Assembly (NCBI GenBank): GCA_964413825.1
Contig: CAYPTS010000030.1
Span: 1-21,323, forward strand
From: JAFGKM01 sp964413825
GTDB taxonomy: Bacteria; Ratteibacteria; UBA8468; B48-G9; JAFGKM01
Direction of reading: 5' to 3'
DNA: 21,323 nucleotides
A program made the position numbers and the translations under genes. A model generated the notes under the pieces. The model saw only the letters and a list, made by a program, of their open reading frames with translations, was not told the origin of the DNA and did not search any database. The first letter of the stretch is position 1. Every line of letters starts with the position of its first letter. This document shows, piece by piece, positions 13,260-21,318 of the stretch.

Positions 13260-14456
13260 TTACAAATCCCCTATACGCACGGATACGCCTTCTATTGCGG
13301 ATTTTTCCGCCGCAAAGCATATCCTCGCACTTTCGTATCCTTCTTCAACAGAAGGATTAGGCTGTTTCTGCGGGTTGTCAAACAAGCTTATGAATTCCCT
13401 GGCGATAAACTGGTCTGCTCCGTGGTGACCGCCTTCTTCTTGTTTTATTTCTACCGTTTCCACGGGGGCGTCAATACGGCAGTCGCGGATATAAAGACGG
13501 CCTTCTTCCAGGCATCCTTCCACGCAGGATTTCGAACCGAGTATTTTTATATTCCTGCGGGTTTCCCCTGCTCCCATGCTGACATTAAAGGTAACATGTA
13601 TGCCACCTTCATATCGGGCAAGAAGTGTTGTATGGTCAGCTACGTCTGAAGACGTATTGTAAACACACGAATCCTTGTAGCCGGCGTTAAATACCTGTTC
13701 TCCTGTCTTCTCCTCCTGCCTTTTGAAATCCTCTGCAGTTTTTGCCCTGTATTGACAGTCTGAAATTTTGCATTCCGAACAATTGTCCGGTGCGTCTTTT
13801 CTCGGAAGAAAAACTGTACGGTCGTTAACAGAGAAAACGGTGAGGCATTTGGAATTCAACATCCAGTTAAGCATGTCAATGTCGTGGCAGCATTTTTCCA
13901 GTAACAGAGGCCCGGAAGACAGCAGGTTTCTCCTCCAGGGGCTGCGCAGGTATATATCCCCCGTTAATATTATCCCCATATGTTCTTCGGCATGCACGCT
14001 GATAATTTTGCCCAGCCGTCCTGAAGAAACTATTTTGTGGAGTGTTGTATAAAAAGGACAGTGGCGCATGCAAAATCCAAGCAGCAGGCGGGCACGGGTT
14101 CTTCTTTTTGCTTCCATGATTATGCGGGAGTCTTCAAGAATGGCGGCAATGGGTTTTTCAAGGAAAATCAGTTTTCCTTTTTCCATGGCATAAACCGCGG
14201 GTTTGGCATGAAAAGCATTCGGAGTCGCAATAATAACAGCGTTTACGGCTGGGTTATCAATCACTTTCTCAAAAGAATCTTCCCTGACAGCATCCGCTCC
14301 TCCGGTCTGTGCTTGAACCGCCGCTATTCTGTCGGTTCCCGGGTCAAAGAATGCCTTTATGGCGGTTCTGCCGCCTGAATATTTATTTATGTTCTTGTAA
14401 ATTCCTATCAGCGCCCTTGCGCCGGCGCCTACAATTCCACAGTTAATGGTTTCCAT
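13260..14456 (-). CDS. Gfo/Idh/MocA family NAD(P)-dependent oxidoreductase
   Basis: The 398-residue protein starts with a Rossmann fold (CGIVGAGARALIGIY), followed by the family motifs VIIATPNAFHAKPAVYAMEK and LEKPIA near residue 100. The conserved KCCHDIDMLNW carries the His/Asp region at the active site. Such enzymes oxidise or reduce sugars, inositols or sugar-derived alcohols in the cytoplasm. A cysteine cluster, CSECKISDCQY followed by a later DSCVYN, lies in the C-terminal domain. This pattern occurs in a subgroup of the family and may bind a metal. The ATG is preceded by GAGGGGAG, and the LamG gene stops 13 nt upstream. It probably processes a sugar released by the large secreted protein of the same operon. 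Substrate and cofactor preference are not visible. Confidence 0.92.
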   Translation of the reverse strand: METINCGIVGAGARALIGIYKNINKYSGGRTAIKAFFDPGTDRIAAVQAQTGGADAVREDSFEKVIDNPAVNAVIIATPNAFHAKPAVYAMEKGKLIFLEKPIAAILEDSRIIMEAKRRTRARLLLGFCMRHCPFYTTLHKIVSSGRLGKIISVHAEEHMGIILTGDIYLRSPWRRNLLSSGPLLLEKCCHDIDMLNWMLNSKCLTVFSVNDRTVFLPRKDAPDNCSECKISDCQYRAKTAEDFKRQEEKTGEQVFNAGYKDSCVYNTSSDVADHTTLLARYEGGIHVTFNVSMGAGETRRNIKILGSKSCVEGCLEEGRLYIRDCRIDAPVETVEIKQEEGGHHGADQFIAREFISLFDNPQKQPNPSVEEGYESARICFAAEKSAIEGVSVRIGDL

Positions 14457-14469
14457 TCATCTCCCCTCT

Positions 14470-15195
14470 TTAATCCTTGTAAATGCGGATTCCATTTCCG
14501 TATTTCCCTTCCGCTATGGTGTTTATATCTTTATTCAACTGCCTGCCCGGCACACCATCCTCAAGCGATTCCATATGGTCAAGAATCAGGGTGAATTCAT
14601 CTTCCCTTAATTCTTCGTTATACCGCTTTTCTATATCTTCAGGGCTCCGGGCAACGGATGAAACACAAAAATCATCAACGGAAACCTTGCTTTCAGCGTA
14701 GCCCAGCAGTATAAACCCCTCTTTATCGTAAGGAAAAGCCGTTGCCGCTATGCGTTTGTCTATAAGTTTTCCGTCGGCATACAGCGCCATTTCCTTGTTT
14801 TGCCATGTAAATGCAACATGATGCCATGTATCCTTCTCCCATTTCATCTTCTTCGGCCAGCAGGTCGGCAGGTTTTTCAACGGGTCGCCGCCTTTTCTTC
14901 CGCCATACAAATACAGTCCCAAATTAGGGTTCCACGTTATAGAAAAGCCGCCGTTTTTCGCCGATTTATCTCCGAGTGCAATTCTTATGAGAAAAAACGA
15001 GTAAAAACTTTTTCTTGCCTCCGCCGAATCAAGGTCAATCTCAGGTTTGACCCACAGTTCTATCGTGCCCTCTTCAAAATTCAGGTTGCCTTCCAGTGGA
15101 TAGATTACAGGGGAAAACCTTGTCTTGTCTGCGGCGTTTCCCACAGACAAAAGCATGCAAGCCAGGCATACCGCCGCCAGCAAAGTTTTTTTCAT
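14470..15195 (-). CDS. Secreted LamG/concanavalin-like domain protein, possibly truncated
   Basis: The 241-residue product has a signal peptide (MKKTLLAAVCLACMLLSVGNA, cleavage near residue 21), then one LamG-type jellyroll (~30-185) with GTIELWVKP, WHHVAFTWQNKEMALYADGK and VDDFCVSSVARSPEDIEKRY. After it comes LILDHMESLEDGV, then EGKYGNGIRIYKD and a stop. That ending looks like the first strands of a second LamG unit, so the protein may be a shortened relative of a multi-LamG protein. Its start (VIYPLEGNLNFEEGTIE) resembles the LamG-like part inside the large upstream protein (VYPLSGNIIGDEGKIE). The GAGGAG ribosome site sits around the upstream stop codon. It may bind glycan outside the cytoplasm. 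No catalytic residues are recognisable. Confidence 0.82.
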   Translation of the reverse strand: MKKTLLAAVCLACMLLSVGNAADKTRFSPVIYPLEGNLNFEEGTIELWVKPEIDLDSAEARKSFYSFFLIRIALGDKSAKNGGFSITWNPNLGLYLYGGRKGGDPLKNLPTCWPKKMKWEKDTWHHVAFTWQNKEMALYADGKLIDKRIAATAFPYDKEGFILLGYAESKVSVDDFCVSSVARSPEDIEKRYNEELREDEFTLILDHMESLEDGVPGRQLNKDINTIAEGKYGNGIRIYKD

Positions 15196-15207
15196 TTTAT
15201 TCTCCTC

Positions 15208-18200
15208 TCATTGTCTTCCCGCATACCGCTCCCTTACCAAAAGCAGTCTGATACTTTCTTTCTCAACCTCCACCCGAACTCCATCGGTCGGAAACACTTC
15301 TCTGGTATAAACATCCCTGACTATGGAATTGTTTTCTTCAAGTCCCAAAAGGGGGAAATTAATCTTCAGATGCACTTCTTTTTTTATGCCGCCCACGTTT
15401 CCCACCAGGATTAAGGCTTTTTTCTCGCCGGCGTCTTTCCATATAGACGTCCTGATGTATTTTTTCGCATACCCATCTGCGGTCTTCGTTTCCGCCAGTT
15501 CTTTCGTTTTCCAGAAACCGATAAATTCAGCGTTTGAAAAGTCCTTAAACGCAGGGTAGAACATTTGCACCTGCGACCTCATGCCGAAAGCAAAACTGGG
15601 AACCCTGTAAGGGTCAAAATATCCTTCAGGGTTAAAAAGAGGGTAGTCCTTGAGCAGGTGTGTCTGGCTGGCGCCCGTTCCTTCTCCCGCCATAATTTCC
15701 CAGGGCAGAGTATGTCCGCCGAAAGCAGGTATGCCGGTAATATAAGAAGAATAGAAAGACAGATAGTTGTCTTCCGGAAGCCAGTCGCCTATAGGTTTTC
15801 CGTTTTTGGGCGACATTGCCTCGTATTCTCCGGTTACGAAAATATCCGCAAACCCCACGGTAGCAAGAATCGGCGCCGAGGAGGTATGGTTTCTGTAAAC
15901 TCCGTTCTTTTTTAGAATTCCATGCAAAAGACCGTATACCCGCTGATTCATTCTTCTTTGTTCCAGTATCGGCCAGGATTTTCTCACCTTGCCGTTTTCA
16001 TCCACCCAGCCGCACCCGTGTTCAAGATTTTCACATGCCATCAATTCTCCATAGTCGTTGTGGATGCCGTCAACCCCGTACCTTCGTATTATCTGCTCCA
16101 CCGTCCAGACAAAAAAGTCGGTTCCCGGGCCTTTGGGACAAAGCACATAATTGTTAATTGAAGGCCTGAGCGGATTCAAAAGCATTTCCTCGCCGAAATC
16201 TTCCCAGTAAGGGTCTTCCGGGGAAATATTTTTCAGGTAGTAAACAGATGTCCTGCCGCCCGCGTTCCCGACGGCTTTCACCCATTGGTGTATTGTTTCT
16301 TCTTTCTCCTTATTCTCAGGCAGCCACCAGCATCCGAACTTATTCCTGTGCCAGTAATGAATATGGAAAACATCCGCTCCCATGTCTCCGGCCAGCTGAA
16401 AAGGGTCTTTTGTTGTCTGCGTGGACAGCTTCAACCCCTTGCCTTCACTGCCTTCCGTAAATTCCGCCCACATGTCTATCCATCCGCCGGTTTCACCCGA
16501 ACTTCCCGATATTACATCCGCTTTTGTCTGAAGGTAGTTATTCGGTGCAAAATCTTCCTCGTACCTGTCATACAGCAATATCTTGTTTCCTCCGGTTATT
16601 TTCAGCTCGTCAAAAACAGCCTGCGTATTGCCCCCCAGAAAGAAGTATTTATCCTTCCAGTCCGTCAGAGTCAGGTCTATATCAACGATTTTTCTACCGA
16701 TTTCTTCTCCGTTGCCGTAAAGAACGAAAAGAGTTTTTCCGCCGGCCTGTTTCTCCCACGCCAGAGCAACCTGCTGAAATTGCTCCGTAACCTTCCAATC
16801 AAGTCTTCTGCTCTCCAGCAATTCCAGCATTTTTCCGCGCCAGTACACCTTTATCCTGAAGCCCCGCTCTGTCCAGAAAACGTCATCGCTCACCCACTGC
16901 ATGTGTATCCCGGAATCCGGTCCCATGTCAAGCAAAAACACATCCATTGCCGACTGTTGTTTCCCGCCGGGGAGAATTTTGGCCAAGAATTCAATTTTTC
17001 CTTCATCGCCGATAATATTGCCGGACAAAGGGTATACCGCCACAACGCCCCTGTTGAAAAATGACGGCGCTTTTCTGCCGTAAAACCAGAAATTCAGGTT
17101 TCTGCCACCTTCCGTATAAGGCTGGAAAGCATCCACGGTGTTTGGACTGGTTATATAAGCGGTGTCTTTCATATAGTTGCGTCGCGGGTCGAAGATGGGC
17201 GTGGACAAAAGGCCGAAACTGTAGTTAGCTGAACCCGGTTTAATAACCTTGTCTATGAACCTGAAGGAGAGCATCGTCCTGTCTTGTCCGCGCTCAATCA
17301 ATATTTTTTCTTTCTCGTTGCTGTTTGACCATCCCCTTTCACTTTCGCACGTCCATTCCAGACCGCCTTTTTCGATATCCCCTATCCAGACGCACGGATA
17401 AAAACCGGCTTTGACCGTATCAGCCGGCAGTCTGCCTCGCACTATTGACGAACCCGATACTATATCGGGAGCCATAAGTTTATAGTATGTTGACGCCTCT
17501 TCCTTTACGGGGATTTGAAGGATGAATTTGCTTATTTCCTTATCGGAATCCAGCCTGATTTCCGTCCATACAAAGCCGTCGTATTCCACCCGGCTTTTGC
17601 CCTCGATGGTTATCCCTGCACCCTTGTATGTGCCCGTGTACTCAACCACCCCGTCCGATATTTTCTTTTTCTTCAGGTTTTCAGCCCGCAGGACTATCCT
17701 TTCTCCACCGGCCTCTACCAAAAACTCCGGACTGCCGGCGAGAATACTCTCTCCCCAGAGGGTTTGTATCTGTTCGGGAAGAAAGGAATTTATGAACCGG
17801 TACTTCTGCCCGAAGGTAAACTCCAGTCCGTCCGCTGTTCCTTTTATGGGTTTGAACGGAGGCAGGATTGCATCGGTTATCCCTGATTTTGTCAGGTGCC
17901 ATTCCGGCAGTTCCGGTATTTTCAGTGCAGTTGTCTGCGAACCTTCCGAAGTTACAACCTTAAGACTGTAATTACCCGGATTCAATCCTTTTACGGGCAT
18001 CTCCCAGACGAAGTCCTTGCCGCCTTCTTTCTTCAACACTGTCTTATTTGCCAGGTTTCCCGCACTGTCAATCAACTCACAGGATACATCTTCACCTTTC
18101 ACTGTATATCCTCTGACTATGACGTTTATTTTGCCATGGGTCAGAATCTGTTTCTCTATTTTTACCGCTATGGGCAGTTCCTCCTCATACGCCATAGGCA

Positions 18201-19257
18201 CGGACTGGCTGAAAAGAGGAAATTCTCCTGAAGACGCCGCTGTCAGGGAGAGAAATTTTTCACCTGACTTTGCGGGCATCATTGCGAGGAAATTCTTCGT
18301 TTCACCGGGTTGTAGATTAAGAGTCTCCGAGACGCCTTTTCCACTGCTCTGCGAATAATAAACCGGCTCGCCTTCGAAGGCAAAGTGTAGCTTTACATCC
18401 GGCAAAACAAGTTTTTCATCACCAGTGCCTGCCGGATATATCCCCGCTGTAAGCTCTGCTTTTTTTGCATCCGCAGAGAGGTTTGTTATTGATGTCTTAA
18501 ACCCTCTGCGGTATTTTACGGCGGGATACAGTGAATTTATTCTGAAACTTTTACTGAAGGCCAGCTCTCCATAAGTGGAGGGATTGAAGAACAGCCCTCC
18601 CACAGGCGTCAGAGACGACCTGCTGAAGCCCGGCTGGTAACGGGATGCGGTAAACTTCCATATCATTCCCTCTTCCGGATGCTCTATTCCGAATTCACCG
18701 AACCTTATGCTTATTTCTCCTTGCCAGTAATCTTCTTCAACATTTGTTTTGTACTGCCAGTCGCCGTTCCACGCGCCGTCCCATTTGTCTATTTCTCCGG
18801 GCCTGTTTTTCCCGTCAAATATGGCTCCCAGTGTATTTCCCACAAAAAAATAATTCACCTCATTCGCGACAAAGAATAATTCAATACATTCTTCTCTCGT
18901 CAGGTTCTTGTCCCGCTGGTCCGGTTCTATCCTGCTTCCGAGCTCCACGCCTTTTTTTCTTTCACACCGGAATGCTATATACAATTTTTCATCGTCCCAC
19001 TTAATCCATATGGTTGTCTGGCTTGGTACTGAATAAAGAAGCGGAAATGCGCGCCCATCTTCTCCGAGCGGATAATTATGCAGGAATCCCGAATAAGAAG
19101 AGGCATCTGCCCATTCATTTTCCTGTACAATTCCATCTATTTCAACATTTTTTCCGTAACTGGCAAGGAATCTCGGATAGGCATACTGCTCCGCCGCCCC
19201 GAATAAACTGCCGGTAATTGTCAACAGTGCACACACGAACAAGCAGGTTTTGCGCAT
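15208..19257 (-). CDS. Large secreted CBM9 / LamG-like / glycoside-hydrolase-like TIM-barrel protein
   Basis: The 1349-residue protein has a signal peptide (MRKTCLFVCALLTITGSLFG). A CBM9-like carbohydrate-binding domain spans about 22-235 (VEIDGIVQENEWADAS, TIWIKWDDEKLYIAFRC, ECIELFF, YWQGEISIRFGEFG). Beta-rich segments follow to ~450. A long beta-sandwich region begins near 453 (LTKSGITDAILPPFKPI), and a LamG-like unit covers ~739-886. A probable (beta/alpha)8 domain follows from ~950 (GADVFHIHYWHRNKFGCWWL, YGVDGIHNDYGE near 1064, FVTGEYEAMSP), then a C-terminal beta domain. Overall it resembles large uncharacterised PVC-group proteins of the DUF6067/GH-like kind. The acidic residues in GVDGIHNDYGE and TGEYE are candidates for catalysis, but I cannot assign a GH family or substrate. 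GGAGG lies 5 nt before the ATG. It is third in the operon. Confidence 0.85.
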   Translation of the reverse strand: MRKTCLFVCALLTITGSLFGAAEQYAYPRFLASYGKNVEIDGIVQENEWADASSYSGFLHNYPLGEDGRAFPLLYSVPSQTTIWIKWDDEKLYIAFRCERKKGVELGSRIEPDQRDKNLTREECIELFFVANEVNYFFVGNTLGAIFDGKNRPGEIDKWDGAWNGDWQYKTNVEEDYWQGEISIRFGEFGIEHPEEGMIWKFTASRYQPGFSRSSLTPVGGLFFNPSTYGELAFSKSFRINSLYPAVKYRRGFKTSITNLSADAKKAELTAGIYPAGTGDEKLVLPDVKLHFAFEGEPVYYSQSSGKGVSETLNLQPGETKNFLAMMPAKSGEKFLSLTAASSGEFPLFSQSVPMAYEEELPIAVKIEKQILTHGKINVIVRGYTVKGEDVSCELIDSAGNLANKTVLKKEGGKDFVWEMPVKGLNPGNYSLKVVTSEGSQTTALKIPELPEWHLTKSGITDAILPPFKPIKGTADGLEFTFGQKYRFINSFLPEQIQTLWGESILAGSPEFLVEAGGERIVLRAENLKKKKISDGVVEYTGTYKGAGITIEGKSRVEYDGFVWTEIRLDSDKEISKFILQIPVKEEASTYYKLMAPDIVSGSSIVRGRLPADTVKAGFYPCVWIGDIEKGGLEWTCESERGWSNSNEKEKILIERGQDRTMLSFRFIDKVIKPGSANYSFGLLSTPIFDPRRNYMKDTAYITSPNTVDAFQPYTEGGRNLNFWFYGRKAPSFFNRGVVAVYPLSGNIIGDEGKIEFLAKILPGGKQQSAMDVFLLDMGPDSGIHMQWVSDDVFWTERGFRIKVYWRGKMLELLESRRLDWKVTEQFQQVALAWEKQAGGKTLFVLYGNGEEIGRKIVDIDLTLTDWKDKYFFLGGNTQAVFDELKITGGNKILLYDRYEEDFAPNNYLQTKADVISGSSGETGGWIDMWAEFTEGSEGKGLKLSTQTTKDPFQLAGDMGADVFHIHYWHRNKFGCWWLPENKEKEETIHQWVKAVGNAGGRTSVYYLKNISPEDPYWEDFGEEMLLNPLRPSINNYVLCPKGPGTDFFVWTVEQIIRRYGVDGIHNDYGELMACENLEHGCGWVDENGKVRKSWPILEQRRMNQRVYGLLHGILKKNGVYRNHTSSAPILATVGFADIFVTGEYEAMSPKNGKPIGDWLPEDNYLSFYSSYITGIPAFGGHTLPWEIMAGEGTGASQTHLLKDYPLFNPEGYFDPYRVPSFAFGMRSQVQMFYPAFKDFSNAEFIGFWKTKELAETKTADGYAKKYIRTSIWKDAGEKKALILVGNVGGIKKEVHLKINFPLLGLEENNSIVRDVYTREVFPTDGVRVEVEKESIRLLLVRERYAGRQ

Positions 19258-19275
19258 CGCCGCCTCCTATTGAAG

Positions 19276-19947
19276 TTACTTATATCCCCAAAACATTGCC
19301 AGCTCTTCATTGTAGTTGGGTAAATGCGAATAAATAGAACCGCTTGTCATAGCAGTGAAATAGGCATGGCTCATCCATTCCGCATGGCCGTCAAGGCAGC
19401 ATACGTTCCAGCCATCGTTATGCTGGAATCTGATTCTTGTATAATTGTAGTTATATCCAATCTCCGGAGAGCCGGGCAAAGAATCGCCAACAAGAAATAC
19501 TCTTGAAATATCCTTCAAGCGGACTGGAGGCACATTTCTGCTTCTGCCGTATTTTGCGCTGATATTAGTAGTGCCAAGGTAAGTATTCATCGCGTATGTG
19601 TGATACGCATTGGTGTTATAACCGGACACGGTCCGGGCGCTCTGGCATTTATAGGGAAGCGCGGGGGAGTTTTTTATCTGTTGGGCATATTCTTTGGTGT
19701 GAAGCATGCCTATCGCATAAATGTACCATCTGCCCACATGGGTGGTGTATCCAGGCCATCCCCACCCGTCATTATCATTAACGTACATTATGTAGGCCAA
19801 ACCGAATTGCTTGAGATTGCTCATACAGGTTACCGCCCTTGCCCTTTCCCTCGCCTGAGACAGCGCCGGCAGAAGCATCGCCGCCAGTATCGCTATAATG
19901 GCGATTACGACCAGCAGTTCTATCAACGTAAATCCTTTCCTTTCCAT
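19276..19947 (-). CDS. Pseudopilin-like protein with H-x9-DG C-terminal motif
   Basis: The 223-residue protein starts MERKGFTLIELLVVIAIIAI, a textbook prepilin peptidase site (G/F, Glu5) and N-terminal helix, followed by ARERARAVTCMSNLKQFGLA. Its C-terminal half carries HNDGWNVCCLDGHAEWMS, where a His is followed nine residues later by Asp-Gly. This H-x9-DG signature defines a pilin-like family greatly expanded in Planctomycetes, Verrucomicrobia and Lentisphaerae. The domain between is Tyr/Asn-rich. Proteins of this kind are thought to be exported through a type II secretion or type IV pilus machine, but the roles of individual members are mostly unknown. A GGGGGTG ribosome site precedes the ATG, which lies 3 nt after the regulator stop codon. 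It sits directly upstream of the large secreted glycan protein, suggesting a shared role at the cell surface. Confidence 0.93.
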   Translation of the reverse strand: MERKGFTLIELLVVIAIIAILAAMLLPALSQARERARAVTCMSNLKQFGLAYIMYVNDNDGWGWPGYTTHVGRWYIYAIGMLHTKEYAQQIKNSPALPYKCQSARTVSGYNTNAYHTYAMNTYLGTTNISAKYGRSRNVPPVRLKDISRVFLVGDSLPGSPEIGYNYNYTRIRFQHNDGWNVCCLDGHAEWMSHAYFTAMTSGSIYSHLPNYNEELAMFWGYK

Positions 19948-19950
19948 ACT

Positions 19951-21102
19951 TCACCCCCTTATAGTTTCCGCCGTTTTGTGCGGCGGTGAAACAGAATCTC
20001 TTGTAATCAGCCGGAAATCAATTTTTTTTATGCTTTCCTCCGAAAAACCTTTGCTGATAACGCCAAATAGCAGATTGCACGCCGTTTCCGCCATTTTCCC
20101 GTCGGAAAGATGCATCGCCGACAGCGACGGCAGGGTAGCGTCGAGTCCTTCCCAGTCCAGAAGCGAAACAATAGAAATATCTTCCGGAATTGTTTTGCCC
20201 ATCAGTATTGCCTGTTTCAAAAAGTCTATGGATACCGCCGGATGTTCCACCAGCAGGGCAGTTACTTCAGAAGAATGCTCAAGATATCCCCTTGCTATCT
20301 GGGGACCGGGGAACTTCTTCCACTCTTCCGCGGGACCGTAAAATCCCACGCTTATACACCACTCTTTGCGCGGAGTTACGTTCCGCTCCGAATAAAAACT
20401 CCTGTATTGCTTTTCCGTTTCATTGTCCTTATATGACGATATAAGCCCGATATTTCTGTGGCCGATTTCCCAGAGATGGGATATAGCCTTCTGAATTCTT
20501 CCGTGAAGGTTTCCTACAACCAGCGGTGAAGCCAGTTCTCCTATAAAATGTGAATTGCCGAGACGAACGTAGGGAAATTTTCTTTCTTCCAAAGAGCGCA
20601 GCGATTCTTTGCATGCCTGCGTATCAACCGTATGAAAGATTGCTCCGCATAGGTTCTTGTTGCAAATTTCGGCGCATATATTTTCTTTGTCAAAATAGTG
20701 TTTCTCAAAACCAATTATTTTAAGGTCGTAGTTGTGCTTGGCAAGATATTTCTGTATATGTTCGGCCCGTTTCACCATGATTGTTTCAGCCTGCAAATAA
20801 TAAAAAAAACCTATGGTCGGAAGCTGTTTTTCCTCTTGCTCCGCAACAAATGTTCCGGCTCTGGGGATACGGTTGATGAGCCCGCGTTGGCTCATCCTGG
20901 CAAAGGTTTTTCTTACAGTGATAGTCCCGATACCAAGCATCTGGCTTAATTCCACATCTCCGGGCAATCTTTCGCCGGGCAGTAAAATGCCATGCTCTAT
21001 CAGCGCGCAGAGTTTCTTTTCAAGCTGGTAATAAAGAGGATTGGGGTGATCTCTGCGCAGGCAGTCATTAAGCTCCTCAATAATCTTGTTGGTCTTTTCC
21101 AT
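19951..21102 (-). CDS. GntR-type winged helix fused to LacI-type sugar-binding domain, transcriptional regulator
   Basis: The 383-residue protein has a GntR winged helix-turn-helix at about 20-90: PLYYQLEKKLCALIEHG, LLPGERLPGDVELSQMLGIG, TITVRKTFARMSQRGLI and PRAGTFVA. From ~95 to 375 it has a periplasmic-binding-protein-like domain of the LacI type (TIGFFYY, GAIFHTVD, ISHLWEIGHRNIGLISS, TALLVEHPAVSIDFLKQAIL, PEDISIVSLLDWEG). The layout matches AraR-like regulators, which release DNA on binding a sugar. It is first in the catabolic operon and probably controls it, including itself. AGAGGA lies 8 nt before the ATG, and a consensus promoter lies ~34 nt upstream. The effector is probably a mono- or disaccharide freed from the substrate, which is inference. 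Confidence 0.93.
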   Translation of the reverse strand: MEKTNKIIEELNDCLRRDHPNPLYYQLEKKLCALIEHGILLPGERLPGDVELSQMLGIGTITVRKTFARMSQRGLINRIPRAGTFVAEQEEKQLPTIGFFYYLQAETIMVKRAEHIQKYLAKHNYDLKIIGFEKHYFDKENICAEICNKNLCGAIFHTVDTQACKESLRSLEERKFPYVRLGNSHFIGELASPLVVGNLHGRIQKAISHLWEIGHRNIGLISSYKDNETEKQYRSFYSERNVTPRKEWCISVGFYGPAEEWKKFPGPQIARGYLEHSSEVTALLVEHPAVSIDFLKQAILMGKTIPEDISIVSLLDWEGLDATLPSLSAMHLSDGKMAETACNLLFGVISKGFSEESIKKIDFRLITRDSVSPPHKTAETIRG

Positions 21103-21135
21103 TTTGTTAATCCTCTATTTATTCTAACTATAATC

Positions 21136-21164
21136 ATTATATAACATTTATTGTTTCTTGTCAA
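21136..21164 (-). promoter_or_regulatory. Consensus promoter of the regulator/pilin/glycan operon
   Basis: On the minus strand TTGACA (21164-21159) and TATAAT (21141-21136) match consensus perfectly with a 17-bp spacer. The expected start near 21129 gives a leader of about 27 nt that includes the AGAGGA ribosome site (21116-21111). The sequence upstream of the -35 is A/T-rich, like an UP element. Confidence 0.8.
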
Positions 21165-21174
21165 ATTTAAATTT
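21163..21174. promoter_or_regulatory. 12-bp perfect palindrome touching the -35 box
   Basis: AAATTTAAATTT is a perfect 12-bp palindrome overlapping the upstream end of the -35 element. It could be an operator for the GntR/LacI hybrid regulator, an UP element, or only A/T-rich chance. No second copy is seen in the region. Confidence 0.3.
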
Positions 21175-21231
21175 ATCTTGCAAGACTGCCGTGTTTCCCC
21201 GACGCCAAATTGGAATTTATATATACGACTT

Positions 21232-21241
21232 GAAACGCTTC
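21232..21241. promoter_or_regulatory. LacI-type operator-like imperfect palindrome
   Basis: GAAACGCTTC is palindromic at 8 of 10 positions around a central CG, the arrangement typical of LacI-family operators. It lies between the two putative divergent promoters. A single short match is weak evidence. Confidence 0.2.
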
Positions 21242-21289
21242 CACTCCTATTATGTCAAATAGAAGCCTCTACGGGAAGCATAATTCCGT

Positions 21290-21318
21290 TTGACAATGCA
21301 TTTGTATTTTGATAATAT
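21290..21318 (+). promoter_or_regulatory. Possible divergent promoter for a gene to the right of the window
   Basis: TTGACA (21290-21295) is followed after 17 bp by TAATAT (21313-21318), or after 15 bp by GATAAT (21311-21316). The -10 is imperfect. The -35 is one arm of a TGTCAAA (21253-21259) / TTTGACA (21289-21295) inverted repeat that could bind a regulator. The gene served lies outside the window. Confidence 0.35.

Noticed and set aside
13700..13800. Cysteine cluster in the Gfo/Idh/MocA protein as a novel metal site
   Set aside because: A similar Cys pattern is, to my recollection, found in a known subgroup of the family, so it is not novel by itself.
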